Assembly (NCBI GenBank): GCA_963848825.1
Contig: CAWKFA010000002.1
Coordinates: 248,001-312,000, forward strand
Reading direction: 5' to 3'
From: CAVVSQ01 sp963848825
GTDB lineage: Bacteria; Planctomycetota; Planctomycetia; Gemmatales; Gemmataceae
DNA length: 64,000 nucleotides
In this document: positions 45,004 through 54,114 of the stretch, piece by piece
Layout of the letters: every line of letters begins with the position of its first letter
Position numbering within the stretch: the first letter of the stretch is position 1
The notes under the pieces: generated by a model
Database searches by the model: none
Told to the model about the DNA's origin: nothing
What the model saw: the letters and a program-made list of their open reading frames with translations, nothing else
Program-made: the position numbers and the translations under genes

Positions 45004-45612
45004 TCATTCTGCCGTCAACTTCAGCGCGGCTTCATAGTCTTCGCGCGTGTTAACATTTCGAAATGACTGCAGCTCCGGATCGGCATCCGACAGCTCGACC
45101 TCGGTCACGATGCGGGCTCGCGCGGTTTCCAAAAGAAAGTACGGCCGCAGCCGATTAGCGGCTAACAGTTGCGCGATGATCTGCTCTACTTCCATGCGAT
45201 AAACCGCCGCGAGCGGATGATGGTGGCCGCCTACCAGGGGCATGCAGATGGCGTGATCTCCCAACAAGGTGACGAGTCGCTTTACTACCGCGGGGCTTAC
45301 AAAGGGCACATCGCAACTCGAGGCGAAGACCGCGTCCACCCGGCCCCTCAGAGATGCCAGGCCAGCGGCCAGGCCTTGCAGGGGACCGCGACCTTTCTCC
45401 TCATCCCGAACGAGAATTACTCCGGCCGGCAGTTCAGGCACCTCTTGACCGGGCGCCGCCACGACCACAATGGGGTCCACGGTCTGTCCTAAACGCCGCA
45501 CCACGCGCTGGAGCATCGTTTCGCCGCCAAAAGGCAGCCAGGCCTTGGATGTCCCCATCCTGCTACTCTGGCCACCACACAAAACGATCCCGCCCACCCT
45601 CAATAATGTCAT
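45004..45612 (-). CDS. mobA: Molybdenum cofactor guanylyltransferase
   Basis: A 202-residue cytoplasmic protein. The nucleotide-binding signature LCGGQSSRMGTSKAWLPF is at the N-terminus, with RDEEKGRGPLQGLAAGL and the metal-binding CDVPFVSP. MobA joins GMP to molybdopterin to form the bis-MGD cofactor. AAGGA lies about 7 bases before the ATG at 45612. It is convergent with the HDOD-kinase gene (35-base gap) and divergent from cysH. It is the only Mo-cofactor gene here; a close nucleotidyltransferase such as MocA is possible but less likely. Confidence 0.88.
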   Translation of the reverse strand: MTLLRVGGIVLCGGQSSRMGTSKAWLPFGGETMLQRVVRRLGQTVDPIVVVAAPGQEVPELPAGVILVRDEEKGRGPLQGLAAGLASLRGRVDAVFASSCDVPFVSPAVVKRLVTLLGDHAICMPLVGGHHHPLAAVYRMEVEQIIAQLLAANRLRPYFLLETARARIVTEVELSDADPELQSFRNVNTREDYEAALKLTAE

Positions 45613-45654
45613 GCAAATCCTTTTAATATTACAACTTGTGTAGTTATTCGATAA

Positions 45655-45679
45655 ATACTCTTGACTAAATGTCTAGTAT
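45655..45679 (+). promoter_or_regulatory. Putative Rrf2/IscR-CymR-type operator over the cysH promoter
   Basis: A 25-bp imperfect inverted repeat, outer arms ATACT and AGTAT around TTGACTAAATGTC. Spacing and core resemble Rrf2-family operators (GACTAAAT core). It includes a -35 candidate TTGACT (45661-45666), with GATAAA (45683-45688) as -10, 43 bases before the cysH ATG. An Rrf2 gene follows cysH, so autoregulation and sulfur control are plausible. Operator identity is inference. Confidence 0.55.
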
Positions 45680-45721
45680 GCCGATAAAGATTGGTGTTAT
45701 CGCACTTGGAGGATCGGATCC

Positions 45722-46564
45722 ATGCCGAAAACTACCATTCCTTTGGCGCTCGCCACGGAACAGGCACCTGTCGTTCGCCATTCGCCTACCGAGTCGGCGC
45801 CAACCACGGTAAAGCCAGAGCCGCCAGCCACGGCCAAGCCGCCCACGCCGCTGTTGTCCAAGGAACAAATCGACAAGGCCAACGTCACCCTGGAGGGAGC
45901 GCCGGCCACTGTCATTTTACGCTGGGCGGTCGACAATTTCTTTCCCCGACTGACGATGGCCACGGCTTTCGGCGCCGAAGGCAATTGTATTATCCACATG
46001 CTCGCGGAAATTGAGCCGCGCATGCGCATTTTCAATCTTGATACCGGCTATCAATTCAAGGAAACGCTGGAAGTTCGCGAACGCCTCAAAGTACGCTATG
46101 GCATCGAGGTCGAGTTCGTTCGGCCGGAGCTAAGCGTGCCGGAATATGAGGCGGAACATGGCGGCCCGCTTTATAATTCCTTCTCCGACCAGTGCTGCCA
46201 CGATCGCAAAAGCGTGCCGCTGCGCAAGGCAGTCGTCGGCTACGATGCCTGGATCAGTGCCATCCGCAAGGACCAGACCAAGGACCGCGCCCGGGCGGCC
46301 GCGATTGGCTGGGATGCCAAGTTCAATCTGGTGAAGATCAATCCGCTCCTGCAATGGAGCAAGAAAGACGTTTGGGATTTCATCGCCAAGAACGATGTCC
46401 CCTACAATCCGCTTCATGACCAGGGCTACCCCAGCGTTGGCTGCTGGCCCTGCACCCGTCCCGTGGCCGAGGGTGAAGATGATCGAGCCGGCCGCTGGTT
46501 CGGCACGGTCAAAAAGGAATGCGGCTTGCATGTGATTGAGCACCAGGAAGGCAGCGGCATCTAA
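45722..46564 (+). CDS. cysH: Phosphoadenylyl/adenylyl-sulfate reductase
   Basis: 280 residues; GGAGG stands before the ATG. After a Pro/Thr-rich 45-residue leader comes the PAPS-reductase fold: LTMATAFGAEGNC, FNLDTGYQFKETL, LQWSKKDVWDF. Cysteine pairs Cys158-Cys159 (DQCCHDRK) and Cys241/Cys244 (GCWPCTRP) form the [4Fe-4S] site seen in APS reductases of the assimilatory type, and the catalytic Cys lies in KKECGLH (Cys267). It therefore most likely reduces APS to sulfite with thioredoxin. The stop overlaps palindromic element B, and an Rrf2 regulator follows. No other cys genes are in the window. Confidence 0.92.
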   Translation: MPKTTIPLALATEQAPVVRHSPTESAPTTVKPEPPATAKPPTPLLSKEQIDKANVTLEGAPATVILRWAVDNFFPRLTMATAFGAEGNCIIHMLAEIEPRMRIFNLDTGYQFKETLEVRERLKVRYGIEVEFVRPELSVPEYEAEHGGPLYNSFSDQCCHDRKSVPLRKAVVGYDAWISAIRKDQTKDRARAAAIGWDAKFNLVKINPLLQWSKKDVWDFIAKNDVPYNPLHDQGYPSVGCWPCTRPVAEGEDDRAGRWFGTVKKECGLHVIEHQEGSGI

Positions 46565-46666
46565 CAGCCCGTTGGAAAAGGGGTCAGACCCCCTTGAAGC
46601 GAACAGGTTTCAACGTTTTTGCAGGGTATTGAAGGGGTCTGACCCCTTTTTCAACGGACTGCTAAT
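46563..46666. repeat. Palindromic element copy B
   Basis: About 104 bp with arms AACAGCCCGTTGG and GGGGTCAGACCCC on the left, mirrored to TTTTTCAACGGACTGCTAA on the right. The interior is in the opposite orientation to copy A. It begins on the cysH stop codon (46562-46564) and ends 12 bases before the Rrf2 ATG. T-rich right flank; possible terminator or attenuator between two co-oriented genes. Confidence 0.9.
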
Positions 46667-46678
46667 CCGAGGGCTGTT

Positions 46679-47113
46679 ATGCGTCTCTCCGCGAAAGCGC
46701 AGTATGCCTGCGTGGCCATGGTCGATCTGGCGTGTAGTCCCGACGAGAAAAACCCCATCCACCTCAAGAACATTGCCGAAAGCCACGGCATCTCCCAGCG
46801 CTTTCTCGTGCAGATCCTCCTGCAACTCAAAGGCGCCGGCCTGGTGGACAGCACCCGCGGCGCCCTGGGCGGCTACCTGCTAGCCCGCTCGCCCGCGAAG
46901 ATCTCCCTGGCGGACATAATCAACGCCATCGACCAGGCCCCTCAACCCCTCCCCTCGGCCTTGACAGGCTTACACACCACCCCCATCGTCCAGGCAGTAA
47001 AAAACGTTCTGCAAGAGGTTCAAATCGAGCAACAGCAACGCCTCAAAGAAATCACCCTCGCCGACCTCGTCAAACAAACCCAGCCAGCGGGCGAACTGAC
47101 CTACCAAATCTAA
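46679..47113 (+). CDS. Rrf2-family transcriptional regulator (CymR-like)
   Basis: A 144-residue winged-helix protein: MRLSAKAQYACVAMVDLA, recognition region HGISQRFLVQILLQLKGAGLV and wing STRGALGGYLLAR, all typical of Rrf2. The loop where IscR carries its three [2Fe-2S] cysteines (about residues 85-110, DQAPQPLPSALTGLH) has none, so it more resembles the cysteine-metabolism regulator CymR. Placement after cysH and the upstream operator-like repeat suggest control of sulfur assimilation. GAGGG precedes the ATG. Confidence 0.87.
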   Translation: MRLSAKAQYACVAMVDLACSPDEKNPIHLKNIAESHGISQRFLVQILLQLKGAGLVDSTRGALGGYLLARSPAKISLADIINAIDQAPQPLPSALTGLHTTPIVQAVKNVLQEVQIEQQQRLKEITLADLVKQTQPAGELTYQI

Positions 47114-47224
47114 GCTTAATGGCCCCATAGGCCCATACCCCCCATACATAGCCCGCCGACCAGAAATAGCTTCCCCTTCCGTCCAGAAGACCCACGGCCA
47201 ATGGCATTCGTTGCCTCCGCAGGT

Positions 47225-47230
47225 TATAAT
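47225..47230 (+). promoter_or_regulatory. Possible -10 element for the PSD1 operon
   Basis: A perfect TATAAT lies 42 bases before the ATG at 47272, in a G+C-rich context. No good -35 is seen at the usual distance (TGGCAT at 47202). Low support. Confidence 0.3.
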
Positions 47231-47271
47231 ATTTTTCTGCAATCGCGGCCCACGCCGCCACCGAGGCATGC

Positions 47272-50200
47272 ATGCGTTATCTTCCGCTAGTAATCCTTGT
47301 CGCCACGCTATTCCCTTCCTGGACTTTCGCGGACGAGCCGTGCGCGCGGGTCTGGAGTTTTTCGAAAAGAGGATTCGCCCCCTGCTCAGTGACAATTGTT
47401 TCAAATGCCATACCGGAGACAAGCGCAAAGGGAACCTGGCCCTGAATAGTCGAGAAACGATCCTCAAGGGAGGCGACACCGGCCCGGCCGTGATTCCCGG
47501 TGAACCAGGTAAAAGCCTCCTCATGAAGGCCATCGGCTATGCCGAGCCCGAATTGCGCATGCCTCCACGCGGCAAACTGAACGACCAGCAGGTTGCCGAT
47601 GTCGCGGAATGGATCAAGCTGGGCGCCCCTGGCCTGCCGACACCGGGGCCAAGTCCCTTGTCAAAAAGGATTTCAATCTCCAGGAACGCAGCCGCCACTG
47701 GTCGCTTCTGCCCCTGGGGACCCATCCTCCTATCGTTGTTAAAAACAAGGCCTGGATAGAATCCTGGGTTGATGCTTTTGTTTTGGACAAAATGGAGAAA
47801 AACGGGTTGACCCCCGCTCCCCCAGCCGACCGGCGAACTCTAATCCGCCGGGTCACTTTCGATCTCATCGGCTTGCCCCCCACTCCCCCGGAAATTGACG
47901 CCTTTGTGACCGATCGATCTCCCGACGCGTTCGCCAAGGTCGTCGAGCGCCTGCTTGCGTCCCCTCATTACGGGGAACGCTGGGCACGGCACTGGCTCGA
48001 CCTGGTTCGCTACGCCGAAACGCATGGCCATGAGTTCGATGTTGATATTCCCGACGCCTGGCGTTACCGCGATTACGTGGTCCGCGCCTTCAATGCCGAC
48101 ATACCCTTCAATCAGTTTGTCACTGAACATCTGGCCGGCGATCTTCTGGAAAACCCCCGGCGGCATCCCGAGGACGGGACCAACGAGTCGATCCTCGGCA
48201 CCGGCTTTTGGTTCCTCGGCGAGGCCAAGCATTCTCCTGTCGACACCCGGGGCGACCAGGCCGACCGCATTGATAACCAGATCGACGTTTTCGGCAAGGC
48301 CTTTCTCGGCATGACTCTCGCCTGCGCTCGCTGTCACGATCACAAATTCGACGCCATATCCACCAGGGACTACTATGCCCTGGCCGGGTTCCTGCAAAGC
48401 TCCCGGCCACAACGCGCCTTCCTTGACGACCCGGCTCCGCGCCTGGAAAAGCTGCGCCGACTTCAGGTTGTGCAGGAAAAAGCCCGGCAACTCGCTGTCC
48501 GGGAATCGGTCGCTTTTCTCCGGTCCCAACCGCCAGCGTCCAGCGCTGCTCCTTTGTGGGCTGTCTTGGGGAAGTTCAAGGGGGAATCTTTTCCAGGTGG
48601 CCAGCAAATGGCCCTCAAACGCCTGGGAACCCAGCAAGCCGAGGCCGACCAGGCCCGCACACGCGCCATCACCTTCGCGGACTCAAGCCGGCAAGGGTTT
48701 CGCAACTGGTCCTCAACCGGGGAGGCCTTCAGCGTAATTGCCAGGGGAAGCTCGGTTTCGTTGAACTTCACATCCCCGTTGACGGTCGCCGCGATCCACC
48801 CCGCCCACGCAGGCCGGAGCGACACGCTGCTCCCGGCGCTCCAGGGGGCCTTGCGGTCGCCGACTTTCGTCATCACCAAGAAAAAGATTCATTACCGCGC
48901 CGCCGGCAAGGAAGTACGCGTCAATTTGATCTTGAACGGGCTCCAGCTTATCCAGGATCCCATCTACGGTAAGCTCACCTTCATGGTAAATACCACCTCC
49001 AAAGCCAGCCCGACAAAAAGCGGCAAGCGGCCCGACTTTGCTATCCCGTTCGAAAGCAACGATTCCTACGCCTGGCATACGATGGACGTTTCCATGTGGC
49101 TCGGCCAGCGCGCCTACATTGAAATTCTGGACGAGGGGAGCGGTTATGCCGCCTTCGACCAGGTTGTTTTCAGTGATGAAGGCCCCCTGCCCGAAGCACC
49201 CAATACTTTGTTTCTCAATTTGCTAAATGACTCAGCCAACGACACGTTGGACCAACTGACGAAATCCTATTTGCACCTGGCCGGCACGATCCTGGATCAG
49301 TGGGAGGCCAACATACTTGATGAGCAACCTGACGCCAGGGATCGCATCGAGTTGCTTAACGCCATCCTGGCCACCACAAAAATCGAAGGAACCGGCCGGC
49401 CCGCCAAAAATGACAAGCTCTGGCAGGACCTTGATCTGGAATACGCTCAAATCGGTTTGCCACTGCCGCCGCCAACCCGGGGATTGGCCATGACCGATGG
49501 TTCCCCAGTTGACGAGCAGGTTTTTATTCGCGGCAATCATAAGAACCTGGGCGATGTGGTGCCGCGGCGTTTCCTGGAAGTTTTCGGCGGCACTGACAGG
49601 CCGTCCCCGCCCCAAGGCAGCGGCAGGCTGGAGCTGGCTCAACAATTGCTTGACCCCAGTCGCACGCCCATCCTGGTACGCGTGCTCGTTAATCGCCTGT
49701 GGCAACACCATTTTGGCCAGGGGATTGTTCGTTCTCCGGACGACCTGGGCGTCCACGGCCAGGCGCCAACGCATCCGCAATTGCTGGATTCTCTCGCCCA
49801 GGAGTTCGTGAAAAATGGCTGGTCGATCAAGAAGATGCACCGGGTCATGGTGCTTTCCAGCGCCTACCAGATGTCTTCGAACGCGTCCGCGGCAGCCGAC
49901 GAGGCGGACCCGGACAATCGCTGGTTGCACAAGATGCCGATACGCCGCCTGGAAGCGGAGGAGATCCGCGATGCCATGTTGGCGGTCTCGGGCCGGCTGG
50001 ACCGGTCGCTATTTGGCACCAGCGTGCCCCCTTACCTGACCCCTTTCATGGCAGGCCGCGGCCGACCCAAGGTGAGCGGCCCCCTGGACGGCAACGGCCG
50101 CCGCAGCCTCTACCTGGGCGTGCGCCGTAATTTCCTCAATCCGCTGTTCCTCGCGTTCGATTACCCGACCCCCTTCACCTCCATGGGCAAACGCAACGTT

Positions 50201-50491
50201 TCCAACGTCCCTGCCCAGGCCTTGACCATGATGAACAACCCGCTGGTCTTGCAACAGGCTGAACTTTGGGCGAAGGCAACTCTCGCCAACAAACAAGCAA
50301 CTCCGCAAGACCGCATCTCCGGCATGTATATGGCCGCCCTTGGCAGACCACCCTCGCCGGTGGAATTGGCCGAAGCGGACGCATTTCTGGAAGAGCAAGC
50401 CCGTATTTATGGGCAGCCTGATGACCTCCGCGCCTGGACGGACCTTGGGCATGTGTTGTTCAATGTGAAAGAGTTTATTTTCGTGAATTAG
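47272..50491 (+). CDS. PSD1/PSCyt domain cytochrome c-like secreted protein (two frame breaks)
   Basis: The ATG at 47272 gives a signal peptide (MRYLPLVILVATLFPSWTFA). One base is lost near 47345 and the heme-binding PSCyt1 domain follows in the next frame (RPLLSDNCFKCHTGD, GEPGKSLLMKAI, MPPRG; frame 47211-47759). A second loss near 47640 leads to the long frame 47609-50491 with PSCyt2/DUF1549 (WVDAFVLDKMEKNGL, LIGLPPTPPEI, HYGERWARHWLDL, CARCHDHKFD) and PSD1/DUF1553 (LARVLVNRLWQHHFG-like, RRLEAEEIRDAML, MNNPLVLQQAE). About 1,075 residues. Planctomycete-typical, exported, thought to act with the adjacent DUF1501 protein, possibly on polysaccharides. Function unproven. Confidence 0.9.
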
Positions 50492-50499
50492 GGCTAGCC

Positions 50500-51912
50500 A
50501 TGCATTGCCGCCGGTTCCTACCCATGCTCTCGCGCCGCGATATGCTGGTCAAATGCGCCAATGGCTTCGGCGCCGTGGCCCTGGCGGGGCTTTTGCATGA
50601 TCAGGCGCCGGCCCAACAAACCCCGGCTAATCCACTGGCCCCTCGACCTTCCCATTTCGGCGCCAGGGCACGCAGCGTCATCTTTCTCTACATGGACGGC
50701 GGGCCATCCCAATTGGATACGTTCGATCCCAAGCCGCGCCTGGCTCGCGAACACGGCCAGCGCATGAGCACCCGGGTGGAGCCTACCCAGTTCAACAACA
50801 TCGGCACGGTGATGCAATGCCCGTGGCGGTTCCGACAATATGGCCAAAGCGGCATCCCGGTCAGCGACCTGTTTCCTCACACGGCACAGTGCGTTGATGA
50901 CCTGGCCATTGTGCGCTCCGTCGTCTCCAACTTCTCCGAACATACGAACGCCAATTTTTTCTTGCATTCCGGTCACGGGCAACAAGGCCGGCCGAGCATG
51001 GGAAGCTGGGTCACCTACGGCCTGGGGAGCGAATGTGAAAACCTGCCCGCGTTCGTGGTGCTGGATTCGGGACAGATTCCACCCGGCGGCATCGATTGTT
51101 TCGGGTCCGGCTTCCTGCCCGCGGCTTTTCAGGGATCGCTCTTTCGCGGTGGCCGAGAACCTGTCGCGGATTTACAGCCAGCTAGCGCCCCACGCTCGGC
51201 CCAGAGCAAGATGAACCTGATCCGGCGCCTCGATCGGTTGGCCCAGGAAAACGCCGGGCACAATGACCCGCTTGAAGCCGCCATCGCCAATTTCGAACTT
51301 GCCGCCCGCATGCAGACCGCCGTCCCTGACCTCATGGATCTCTCCGGCGAAACCCGGGCCACGCGCCAGTTGTATGGTCTGGATGAGACCGTCACCGCCA
51401 TCTACGCCCAGCGCTGTCTGGTGGCGCGGCGCCTGGTCGAACGCGGCGTCCGTTTCGTTGAAGTCCTGTGTCCTCCAACCGGCGGCGACCGCTGGGACCA
51501 ACATTCCGGCCTTTACCAGGGACATCTCAATAACGCCCGCGCCACCGACAAACCGGTCGCGGGTCTGCTCAAGGACCTCAAGGCACGTGGGCTGCTCGAG
51601 TCGACGCTGGTTATCTGGGGAGGAGAATTCGGCCGCACGCCCATGGCCCAGGGCACCGATGGGCGCGACCATAACCCCTATGGTTTCACGATGTGGCTGG
51701 CCGGCGCCGGCATCAAGGGCGGCACCATCTACGGCGCCACCGACGATTATGGCTACCACGTCGTCGAAAATAAGGTGGAAATCCACGACCTGCACGCCAC
51801 CATGCTCCACCTGCTGGGCATGGAACACACCCGCCTCACCTACCGCTTCGGCGGCCGCGACATGCGCCTGACCGACGTCCACGGCGAGGTTATCCGAGGA
51901 ATTCTGGCCTGA
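50500..51912 (+). CDS. DUF1501 (sulfatase-like) secreted protein
   Basis: 470 residues with a twin-arginine signal (SRRDMLVKCANGFGAVALAGLL, residues 11-32). The alkaline-phosphatase/sulfatase-like fold of DUF1501 is shown by VIFLYMDGGPSQLDTFDPK, HSGHGQQGRPSMGSW, DRWDQHSG, VIWGGEFGRTP and DGRDHNPYG, which supply the presumed metal ligands. It starts 8 bases after the PSD1 stop, the standard planctomycete PSD1-DUF1501 pair, so they are surely one operon. Intact frame. It probably acts outside the cytoplasmic membrane; substrate unknown. Confidence 0.93.
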   Translation: MHCRRFLPMLSRRDMLVKCANGFGAVALAGLLHDQAPAQQTPANPLAPRPSHFGARARSVIFLYMDGGPSQLDTFDPKPRLAREHGQRMSTRVEPTQFNNIGTVMQCPWRFRQYGQSGIPVSDLFPHTAQCVDDLAIVRSVVSNFSEHTNANFFLHSGHGQQGRPSMGSWVTYGLGSECENLPAFVVLDSGQIPPGGIDCFGSGFLPAAFQGSLFRGGREPVADLQPASAPRSAQSKMNLIRRLDRLAQENAGHNDPLEAAIANFELAARMQTAVPDLMDLSGETRATRQLYGLDETVTAIYAQRCLVARRLVERGVRFVEVLCPPTGGDRWDQHSGLYQGHLNNARATDKPVAGLLKDLKARGLLESTLVIWGGEFGRTPMAQGTDGRDHNPYGFTMWLAGAGIKGGTIYGATDDYGYHVVENKVEIHDLHATMLHLLGMEHTRLTYRFGGRDMRLTDVHGEVIRGILA

Positions 51913-51966
51913 TTCATCAACCACCAAGCACCAACGGTGCGCCCTATGCCAGCCCAGTTGCCTCTA

Positions 51967-52070
51967 AGAGCGTTCGGAAAAAAAGGGGTCAGACCCCTTG
52001 AAGCGAACAGAGTTTTCAGCGCTTTTGCATGGTATCGAGGGGGTCTGACCCCTTTTTTTCCGAACGCTCT
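51967..52070. repeat. Palindromic element copy C
   Basis: 104 bp, arms AGAGCGTTCGG plus a run of A plus GGGGTCAGACCCC and the mirror. The interior (TTGAAGCGAACAGAGTTTTC) runs opposite to copy A. It lies 54 bases after the DUF1501 stop and is a likely terminator for the PSD1 operon. Confidence 0.9.
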
Positions 52071-52355
52071 AAAGAGGGATAGACAAGGGGATGCCTCGAC
52101 AGCCGGTGCAATCCAGTGGCACGGTCCGCATCGCCGCGTGCAAAAATGGTATGTATGCACCCTCCGGGCAACCCCCTCGGCGACGCATAGCATTTTGCAT
52201 GGCATTTTGCCATGCGGTGGGACTGCGGTGCATGGAATTTCGCATAACAAATTCAAGAACGTCCTGCAGGAAGCCCGCCAAGTTTGGAGGTATCGGATGC
52301 AGCGCAGGGTGCAATTGCCACACGGTACTCCGGGTGGTAATGCGGACCTTCCCCA
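52071..52355. other. Intergenic spacer without supported gene
   Basis: No convincing coding sequence. It contains a perfect hairpin GCATGGCA/TGCCATGC (52197-52215) beside another GCATTTTGCAT run. A 98-codon minus-strand open frame (52069-52365) overlaps the palindrome and the MITE and lacks support. Confidence 0.5.
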
Positions 52356-52591
52356 GAAAATTCAAAGGGGACGCGGCTCGAATTCGAGGGTAAATTTTGT
52401 TGAATGTGCCGATGCCTTACATTTTGCCTATGCCACGACGGGCCAGTAATGCTCTAGGCGGCTTGGTTGCACCATGCGCTCAAGGGAGTCTGTGGCAACG
52501 GCAACCGCGCAAAAACCCGGGAAACGATGCGCCGACACTGTTTTGACAATCGAAAATGACTGGATACGAGCTGCGTCCACTTTGAATTTTC
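52356..52591. mobile_element. MITE-like element 1 derived from the RAYT 5' end
   Basis: 236 bp bounded by 25-bp terminal inverted repeats with 23 matches: left 52356-52380 starting GAAAATTCAAAGG, right 52567-52591 ending TTTGAATTTTC. Next to the left repeat is the palindrome CTCGAATTCGAG, then about 85 bases matching the start of the RAYT gene (TTGTTGAATGTGCCGATGCC). No coding capacity. It is one of two direct copies around the gene at 52707. Confidence 0.8.
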
Positions 52592-52706
52592 CCGGGTTGG
52601 TTCACATTCTTGAGACAGGAAAGTAATTGAGGAACGACCGAATTTTTTGCTTATGACCAATTTGATAGTATTTTCCCCCGGCCTTAGGCAAGGAAAGGTA
52701 ATTGCA

Positions 52707-53423
52707 ATGGGTAAACGAGGTGAAGGTTGGGCATTATTGAAAGAAAAAAAATACGATGAGGCCATTCGTCTTTTTTATCGTGACTATGCCGAAGAAGCGC
52801 TTTCGAGTTGCCTGAATAACGCTTCTTTCGCATACCTTTTAAAGGGCGAACCAGAGTCGGCTGCCAAGCTTGCAGAAACGGTTATCACGCGAGAAGATGC
52901 TGGAACCGGTGAGTATGGCCTGGCGGGGGTGGCACGCTGGCTCTCTGGAGATTACACAACGGCAGTGTCGCATTGGAAAAAGGGACAGGGCGCGGCGTAC
53001 GCTGATGCATCTGGCGGCATGGGACTTCCGTTGCTTTTGGCCTATGCCGCCGTGCGGCAACCGAATGTAATTCCATTCAATGAAGTAAAAACGTTATTGA
53101 AGAGACAATTGGCGCACCCTTGGGCTTCCCGTTGGCCCGGTCCTCTTGGAGCATTCATGCTTGACGAAATGGATGAGAGCTCAATCCGGGAATTAACAGT
53201 TTTTAGTCATAAAGATGCAGTTGACGCGGGACTCGTCACCCGACAGCGAGTCATGCAGCTAGGGTTCTATGTCGGTGTTAAAGCTGCAGCAATTGAAGAC
53301 ATCAGTTGTTTTAGGTCACAAATGAAGCAATGTGCGTCGACACTCGACTGTGAAACCAAAAGCGAGTTTTACCTAGCAAGACACGAGATGTCCATATCGT
53401 ATAAAAGCGAAGGCAGCGTATAA
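52707..53423 (+). CDS. TPR-like helical protein in a low-G+C cassette
   Basis: 238 residues from the ATG at 52707 (MGKRGEGWALLKEKKYDEAI), with AAGGAAAGG about 8 bases upstream; the frame is open from 52647. The first 120 residues look like TPR helices (NASFAYLLKGEPESAAKLAE, GVARWLSGDYTTAVSHWKKG), followed by HPWASRWPGPLGAFML and a last helical part (FYVGVKAAAIEDI). Cytoplasmic, with no signal. The base composition is visibly richer in A+T than all neighbours, pointing to foreign origin. Similar TPR proteins occur as immunity or partner proteins, but I cannot assign a function. Flanked by two MITE copies. Confidence 0.7.
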   Translation: MGKRGEGWALLKEKKYDEAIRLFYRDYAEEALSSCLNNASFAYLLKGEPESAAKLAETVITREDAGTGEYGLAGVARWLSGDYTTAVSHWKKGQGAAYADASGGMGLPLLLAYAAVRQPNVIPFNEVKTLLKRQLAHPWASRWPGPLGAFMLDEMDESSIRELTVFSHKDAVDAGLVTRQRVMQLGFYVGVKAAAIEDISCFRSQMKQCASTLDCETKSEFYLARHEMSISYKSEGSV

Positions 53424-53436
53424 AGAAAATTCAAAG

Positions 53437-53669
53437 GAAAATTCAAAGAGGACGCGGCTCGAATTCGAGGGCAAATTTTGTTGAATGTGCCGATGCCTTA
53501 CATTTTGGCCTATGCCACGACTGGCCAGTAATGCTCTAGGCGGCTTGGTTGTACCATGCGCTCAAGGGAGCCTGTGGCAACGGCAACCGCGCAAAACCCG
53601 GGAAACGATGCGCCGGCACTGTTTTGACAATCGAAAATGACTGGATACGAGCTGCGTCCTGAATTTTTC
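53437..53669. mobile_element. MITE-like element 2, direct copy of element 1
   Basis: About 233 bp, same order and orientation as 52356-52591 and about 95% identical by eye. The left repeat is GAAAATTCAAAGAGGACGCG (53437 on); the right repeat (53648-53669) has lost a few bases. A partial duplicate of GAAAATTCAAAG sits immediately before it (53425-53436). Confidence 0.8.
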
Positions 53670-53840
53670 CTGGTCACCGTGGTAAAGGAGGTTTAGTCGG
53701 AAGGATTTGGCTGCGGCCTTGAGTTGCGCCGTTCGCTTCGGAGCCAGCTTAACAGGCTTGTCGCCCGCTGAGATTGGGATTACAGCCAGGCAATACCCGG
53801 ACAACACGCTCACAAGCAACAAAATCATTACCGCTTTCAT
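53562..53840 (-). CDS. Small secreted protein truncated by MITE element 2
   Basis: The ATG at 53840 has AAGGAG 6 bases upstream, which favours it over the open frame reaching 54068. A signal peptide (MKAVMILLLVSVLSGYCLAV) precedes about 35 native residues (KPVKLAPKRTAQLKAAAKSF, RLNLLYHGDQEKF). From about 53669 the frame runs into the MITE and the remaining 35 residues are element-encoded. The native 3' end is missing, so this is probably a dead gene fragment. Function unknown. Confidence 0.55.
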   Translation of the reverse strand: MKAVMILLLVSVLSGYCLAVIPISAGDKPVKLAPKRTAQLKAAAKSFRLNLLYHGDQEKFRTQLVSSHFRLSKQCRRIVSRVLRGCRCHRLP

Positions 53841-54114
53841 TGAAATCTCCTTGCCACAACGTCCGATGAACCTCTTGACTCTCGGCGTAAAAAGGACGAG
53901 ACGAGACGGAGGAAGATTTGGTTGGAGCCGTATTATTCGGCAGCAGCATGAGCACCGGCGTCTTCGCCCTGACTCCTTACCTGTGTCGTCTGGTCCTTTT
54001 GTTTCAGGCAACTCGGACAATACCACGGGGCCGGGGTTTTGACCGGCTTCGGGCTTTTCTTGCGGCATTTGGCGAAAAGGTAGCGTTTGCCTTTGACGGC
54101 GACTGGCCGGGCTT

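Noticed and set aside
52069..52365. 98-codon minus-strand frame between palindrome C and MITE 1.
   Set aside because: It begins inside the MITE and ends in the palindrome; only hairpin-rich spacer lies between them.
53945..54108. Minus-strand frame with AKCRKK and WYCPSCL, resembling a zinc ribbon.
   Set aside because: It has no start codon and is bounded by a stop just before the motif. Possibly a gene remnant, but too weak to annotate.
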